Part shown: one piece after another, positions 60,735-64,000 of the stretch | How the letters are laid out: every line of letters begins with the position of its first letter | Numbering within the stretch: the stretch's first letter is position 1 | Program-made: the position numbers and the translations under genes | Assembly (NCBI RefSeq): GCF_031845305.1 | Contig: NZ_JAVREH010000023.1 | Coordinates: forward strand, 3,622-67,621 | DNA from: Jatrophihabitans_A lederbergiae | GTDB lineage: Bacteria; Actinomycetota; Actinomycetes; Mycobacteriales; Jatrophihabitantaceae | DNA length: 64,000 nt | Direction of reading: 5' to 3' | Notes under the pieces: generated by a model | Told to the model about the DNA's origin: nothing | Databases searched by the model: none | The model's input: only the letters and a program-made list of their open reading frames with translations

Positions 60735-61201
60735 CACTGGCCGCCGGGGGAGTAGGTGGTCTGTCGGGCAGTCTCGCCGCGGTCGCTCTGGGAGCGCGCT
60801 ACAGCGCGGGGCGGATCGTCATCGTGTCCCACCTCGGCTGTGCGCTGGCCTGGGCGATGGTCGCGCTGAGTTCGGGTCACTGGTCCGGCTGGGTGCTGTT
60901 CGGCGCCGGGGAACTGGTGCTCGGCGTGTCGATGGGCATCGGGAACGCCAACGAGATGGGCTACAAGCAGACGATCACGCCCGACCACCTGCAGGGACGG
61001 ATGAACGCCACGATGCGCTCCATCAATCGCGCAATGATCGTCGTCGGCGCGCCGCTGGGGGGCGTGCTCGGCGACGCGATCGGCCTGCGCACCATGCTGT
61101 GGGTGGCTGCGGTCGGCTTTCTGATCGTCGGCGGAACGCTTGCCGGTACGCCGTACCGCGATGCCCGACTTGACCCTGCCGTTGGGAACCGTCTGCGCTA
61201 G
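60735..61201 (+). pseudogene. C-terminal remnant of an MFS transporter
   Basis: From just after a TAG at about 60736 the frame encodes AAGGVGGLSGSLAAVALGARYSAG, continuing through GYKQTITPDHLQGRMNATMR and ending at 61201. This is the second half of an MFS_3/EntS-like exporter. The N-terminal half and any promoter are missing; DUF885 starts only 19 bp away. The join looks like a deletion scar at the edge of the accessory region. Confidence 0.8.
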
Positions 61202-61265
61202 GCCCGCTCACAGACACCTACGCCGCGGCCGGGGATGCTTCGGTCGGGATGCTTCGGCTGTGCGG

Positions 61266-61667
61266 CTACGCGTTGGCAGCCTGGTATTGCTCGTCGGTAA
61301 CGGGCTCGAGCCAGCTCGTCCCGTCGCCGTCGCCGGTTCCTTCGAGCATGGCGAGGTGGCACATCATGTTGTCTGCGGTGCCGCCGTGCCAGTGTTCTTC
61401 GCCGGGCGGGGTCCAGACGGTGTCGCCGGCGCGCATGCGGATGACGGTGCCGTCGCGAGAGACGACGAGGCCGAGGCCGTCGGTGCAGTGCAGGGTTTGG
61501 CCGAGTGCGTGGGAGTGCCAGTTGGTGCGGGCGCCGGGGGTGAATCGGACGATGCTGGCGAGGAGCCGCGATGGTTCCTCGGCTTGCTTGATCGGGTTGA
61601 CGTAGACGTCGCCGGTGAACGCCTGGGCGGGCGCTGTTGCGGTCTTGCTGGGTGCGGTCAGTTTCAT
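61266..61667 (-). CDS. Cupin-domain protein
   Basis: 133 residues. Metal-binding cupin motifs: RTNWHSHALGQTLHC and, later, TPPGEEHWHGG. ATG at 61667 has a strong AAGGAGGA site. Such single-domain cupins are often found with carboxymuconolactone decarboxylase and oxidoreductase genes. Function unknown, probably a metal-dependent isomerase or dioxygenase-like protein. Confidence 0.88.
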   Translation of the reverse strand: MKLTAPSKTATAPAQAFTGDVYVNPIKQAEEPSRLLASIVRFTPGARTNWHSHALGQTLHCTDGLGLVVSRDGTVIRMRAGDTVWTPPGEEHWHGGTADNMMCHLAMLEGTGDGDGTSWLEPVTDEQYQAANA

Positions 61668-61743
61668 GGATATTCCTCCTTGAAAGGCGGACGGCAGGGG
61701 ACGGTCAAGACCGTCGCTCGCCGCGCCGTTGGCAGTGTGGCAG

Positions 61744-62661
61744 TCAGTCAGAGCTGGCGGTGTCTACCGTGTCGGCGTCGTCCGGGGTGGCGGTGGCGAG
61801 CGTGCTTGCTGCTTCGGTGGCAGCCCATGAGGCCAGCAGTGCCAGGTTGTCCGCAGAGGGTGTGGCGGGTTCGGCGGTGTAGGCGGTGAGGACCAGGCCG
61901 GGAGCGGCGACCAGGTCCATCGAGTCGTAGGCGAGTTCCATGAAACCGACGACCGGGTGGTTGAACGTCTTGATCCCGCCGCGGTGCAGGCGGACGTCGT
62001 GCGCGCCCCAGCGGGTGCGGAACGCCTCACTGCAGGTGGCGAGTTCACCGACGAGTTCGGTGAGGTCCTTGTTGCGGGGGTCGCGGCCGGCTTCAGTGCG
62101 CAGCAACGCGACCGCGGTGGCGAGCGCACCGTCGTAGTCGGGGTAGTAGTCGGCCGCGCGGGCGTCGAGGAAGTCGAAGCGGGCGATGTTGCCACGGTGG
62201 GCTGGCTTGTCAAGGACGGGGGAGTAGAGCGCCCGGCCGCGCGTGTTGCTGGCCAGGATGTCGAGACGGCCGTTGCGGACAAACGCGGCGGTGCCGGTCA
62301 TCGAATCGAGCACACGCTGCACGCTGACCGGAATCTGCGTCTTGGCGCGCCGACGCGGGGTGCGGACGGGTTTGGCGGCGCGGGCGAGGTTGAACAAATG
62401 ATCGCGTTCGGCTTCGTCGAGCTGCAGGGCGCGGGTGACTGCGTCCAGGACATCGTCCGAGACGCCGCTGATGTGGCCTTTCTCGAGCCGGATGTACCAC
62501 TCGGTGCTCACCCCGGCGAGAACGGCAACCTCTTCACGGCGCAGGCCCGGGACACGTCGGGCTCCGGCACCGGCGGGCAGGCCCGCCTGTTCCGGGCTGA
62601 TCTTGGCCCGACGGGTGGCCAGGAACTCACGGATCTCGGCTCGGTTGTCCACGACGTTCAC
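61744..62661 (-). CDS. XRE-family transcriptional regulator with MmyB-like ligand domain
   Basis: 305 residues from GTG at 62661: HTH LRREEVAVLAGVSTEWYIRLEKG, then the MmyB-like C-terminal domain (MTGTAAFVRNGRLDILASNTRGRALYSPV in part, and FNHPVVGFMELAYDSM). The family senses small molecules. GTG 62652 is a second possible start. The 134-bp divergent gap to the alcohol dehydrogenase is the likely place of its operator. Confidence 0.9.
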   Translation of the reverse strand: MNVVDNRAEIREFLATRRAKISPEQAGLPAGAGARRVPGLRREEVAVLAGVSTEWYIRLEKGHISGVSDDVLDAVTRALQLDEAERDHLFNLARAAKPVRTPRRRAKTQIPVSVQRVLDSMTGTAAFVRNGRLDILASNTRGRALYSPVLDKPAHRGNIARFDFLDARAADYYPDYDGALATAVALLRTEAGRDPRNKDLTELVGELATCSEAFRTRWGAHDVRLHRGGIKTFNHPVVGFMELAYDSMDLVAAPGLVLTAYTAEPATPSADNLALLASWAATEAASTLATATPDDADTVDTASSD

Positions 62662-62795
62662 GCTACGGATCTCCCAGCAGCGAGGGAGGTTGCGTTTGTC
62701 CCCCCTACAAGCTCGCCCTCCCACGCCCGCGTGATGAGCGGTTGTCTGGATAGCGTGACCGCAACACCGAACAGCAACAGAAGGGAGTCCATCCC

Positions 62796-63706
62796 ATGCG
62801 CGGAGCAGTAATCCACGCCCCCGGCGACGTCCGGTTCGAGGACCGCGACGACCCAAGATCGAGCAGCCCACCGACGCGGTCATCCGCATGTCCGCCACCT
62901 GCGTGTGCGGATCGGACCTGTGGGACTACCGCGGCATCAACCCCGTCACCCAGCCCACCCCGATGGGTCACGAGTACGTCGGCGCCGGCGGCGCACAGGC
63001 CCAGTACCTGCGTGTCCCGCTGGCCGACGGCACCCTCGTCGCCACCCCCGAGGTCCCCGGCGACGATCTGATGCCGTCGCTGCTGGCCGCCTCGGACGTC
63101 CTGGGTACCGGCTGGTTCGGCGCCGTTGCCGCCGACGTGCAGCCCGGCAACACCGTCGCCGTCGTCGGTGACGGCGCAGTGGGCCTGCTCGGTGTGCTCG
63201 CCGCCAAGCAGCTGGGCGCCGAACGGATCATCGCGTTCTCCCGGCACGAGGCGAGGCAGAACCTGGCCCGCGAGTTCGGCGCCACCGACATCGTCACCGA
63301 ACGCGGCGCCCAGGACCGCAGCAGGCGGCAGAGGACGGGACGACGGCGTGGCCAAGACCAAGGACCTCACCAACGGGCTCGGCGCACACAGCGTCATCGA
63401 GGCCGTCGGTACGCAGGAGTCGATGATGCGGGCCATCCGCTCCACCCGCCCCGGCGGCCACGTCGGCTACGTCGGCGTCTCCCACGACGTCACCCTGCCC
63501 GGTGAAGAGCTGTTCTACAGCCACGTCCACCTGCACGGCGGACCCGCACCAGTACGCCGCTTCCTGCCCGACCTGATCGAGCGCATCTGGAACAGCGAGA
63601 TCGACCCCGGCAAGGTCTTCGACCTCACCTGCCCCTGGACCAGGTCGCCGAAGGCTACAAAGCAATGGACGAACGGCGCGCCATCAAGACGCTGCTGCGA
63701 CCCTGA
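62796..63706 (+). pseudogene. Zinc-dependent alcohol dehydrogenase, broken in several places
   Basis: MDR-family dehydrogenase starting MRGAVIHAPGDVRFED at 62796. Defects: one base missing at about 62852; about 50 residues gone between GHEYVG and AQAQYLRVPLADG, which removes the structural zinc cysteines; about 30 bp of extra sequence near 63312-63342; one base missing near 63632. The NAD fold (VVGDGAVGLLGVLAAKQLG) and the end MDERRAIKTLLRP are recognisable. It cannot make a normal enzyme. Divergent from the XRE regulator, downstream aldo/keto reductase also broken. Confidence 0.85.
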
Positions 63707-63767
63707 CACTCGCACGACTCCACGCGCCGTCGCCGACGCGCGGACATCACCACAAAGGAGCAACCAC

Positions 63768-63870
63768 ATGCACACCAGAACGCTCGGCACGGGCGAGCAC
63801 GCCCTGCAGGTCTCAGCCATCGGCTACGGCTGCATGGGCCTGAGCCAGTCCTACCTCCCGATTCCCACCC
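63768..63870 (+). pseudogene. Aldo/keto reductase, N-terminal part only
   Basis: ATG at 63768 follows AAAGGAG and gives MHTRTLGTGEHALQVSAIG then YGCMGLSQSYLP, the start of a Tas/YajO-like reductase. Homology stops within 10 codons after SYLP, where the insertion element begins. Confidence 0.75.
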
Positions 63871-64000
63871 GTGGAGGCTGTTGCAGTATGCGTGTCGCCA
63901 TGCCGGTTTCCAGCAGCGGTTTGGGAGAATTGGTTTATGGCGAAGGGGTATCGTCCGCTGCGGCGTGACCAGGGGTTCCTGCTACCGCCGAACATGCGGG
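63871..64000 (+). mobile_element. IS1182-family insertion sequence, left part
   Basis: The sequence changes from reductase coding to a non-coding stretch (GGAGGCTGTTGCAG onward) that leads to a transposase start. The exact terminal repeat and boundary cannot be fixed as the right end is outside the window. Confidence 0.7.
63937..64000 (+). CDS. IS1182-family transposase (N-terminal fragment)
   Basis: ATG at 63937 opens MAKGYRPLRRDQGFLLPPNM, which is the N-terminus seen in many actinobacterial IS1182-type transposases (MAKGYRP...Q.LLLP..MR). The gene continues past the window edge, so the catalytic DDE residues are not visible. Confidence 0.75.
   Translation, partial: MAKGYRPLRRDQGFLLPPNMR

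Overview
The window is high-GC chromosomal DNA from an actinobacterium. The evidence is a complete Pup-proteasome locus (mpa/arc, dop, pup, prcB, prcA, pafA, pafB, pafC), the mycothiol ligase mshC, the RNA-polymerase binding protein rbpA, an lnt-ppm pair for lipoprotein and mannolipid synthesis, an F420-type luciferase-like oxidoreductase, and actinobacteria-restricted families (DUF5703, DUF3090, SCO1664, MSMEG_4193, PAC2, DUF4397, class F sortase). Gene order follows the conserved block that in Mycobacterium tuberculosis runs from about Rv2141c to Rv2050, but I cannot name the genus. Many genes appear to be leaderless: a TANNNT box lies 6-7 nt before an ATG or GTG.

Layout. 1-3.8 kb: end of an upstream gene, DUF5703, and a carbohydrate or glycerophosphodiester-type ABC importer. 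3.8-9.4 kb: hrpB, zwf and a membrane-anchored molybdopterin oxidoreductase. 9.5-11.3 kb: a secreted cell-wall protein with a LAXTG sorting signal. 11.4-14.3 kb: a RecD-like helicase and an aldo/keto reductase. 14.4-18.4 kb: a tightly packed chain of LLM oxidoreductase, uppP, MSMEG_4193 phosphatase, DUF3090 and an SCO1664 kinase-like protein. 18.4-26.8 kb: mshC, PP2C, PAC2, HAD phosphatase, RecB-type nuclease, signal peptidase I, site-2 protease and tRNA m1A58 methyltransferase. 26.8-41.2 kb: ferredoxin and the Pup-proteasome system. This system is interrupted at 32.8-37.4 kb by an inserted envelope/stress block: Rieske lipoprotein, ECF sigma and anti-sigma, class F sortase, a frameshifted DUF4397 protein and an unknown membrane protein. 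41.2-48.5 kb: a small membrane protein and tatC (no tatA here), a DHA2 MFS exporter, two membrane proteins and the helicase helY. 48.5-56.4 kb: a 5'-3' exonuclease, PfkB kinase, LacI regulator, amidohydrolase, lnt, ppm1 and rbpA. 56.5-60.7 kb: an operon of DUF885, GDPD, an Atg22-like MFS protein and a short unknown gene. 60.7-64 kb: a decayed accessory stretch with a truncated MFS gene, cupin, XRE regulator, broken alcohol dehydrogenase, and an aldo/keto reductase cut by an IS1182-family element that runs off the end.

How the parts work together. Dop, PafA, Pup, Mpa and PrcAB form a full pupylation and degradation pathway, and PafBC are the WYL regulators that accompany it. The sigma gene and the Rieske lipoprotein gene are divergent and both carry a TGAACC-N16-CGT promoter, so they probably form one small sigma-L-like regulon. 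rbpA carries a GGAAT-N18-GTT promoter of the thiol-oxidative-stress type (SigR/SigH), in keeping with the mycothiol gene in the same window.

Two oddities recur. Short direct duplications copy the ends of genes, often including stop codons, at five sites. Single-base frameshifts hit DUF4397, DUF885, a short gene near 56.8 kb and the alcohol dehydrogenase. The frameshifts could be real decay or residual sequencing error, and the sequence alone cannot separate these.
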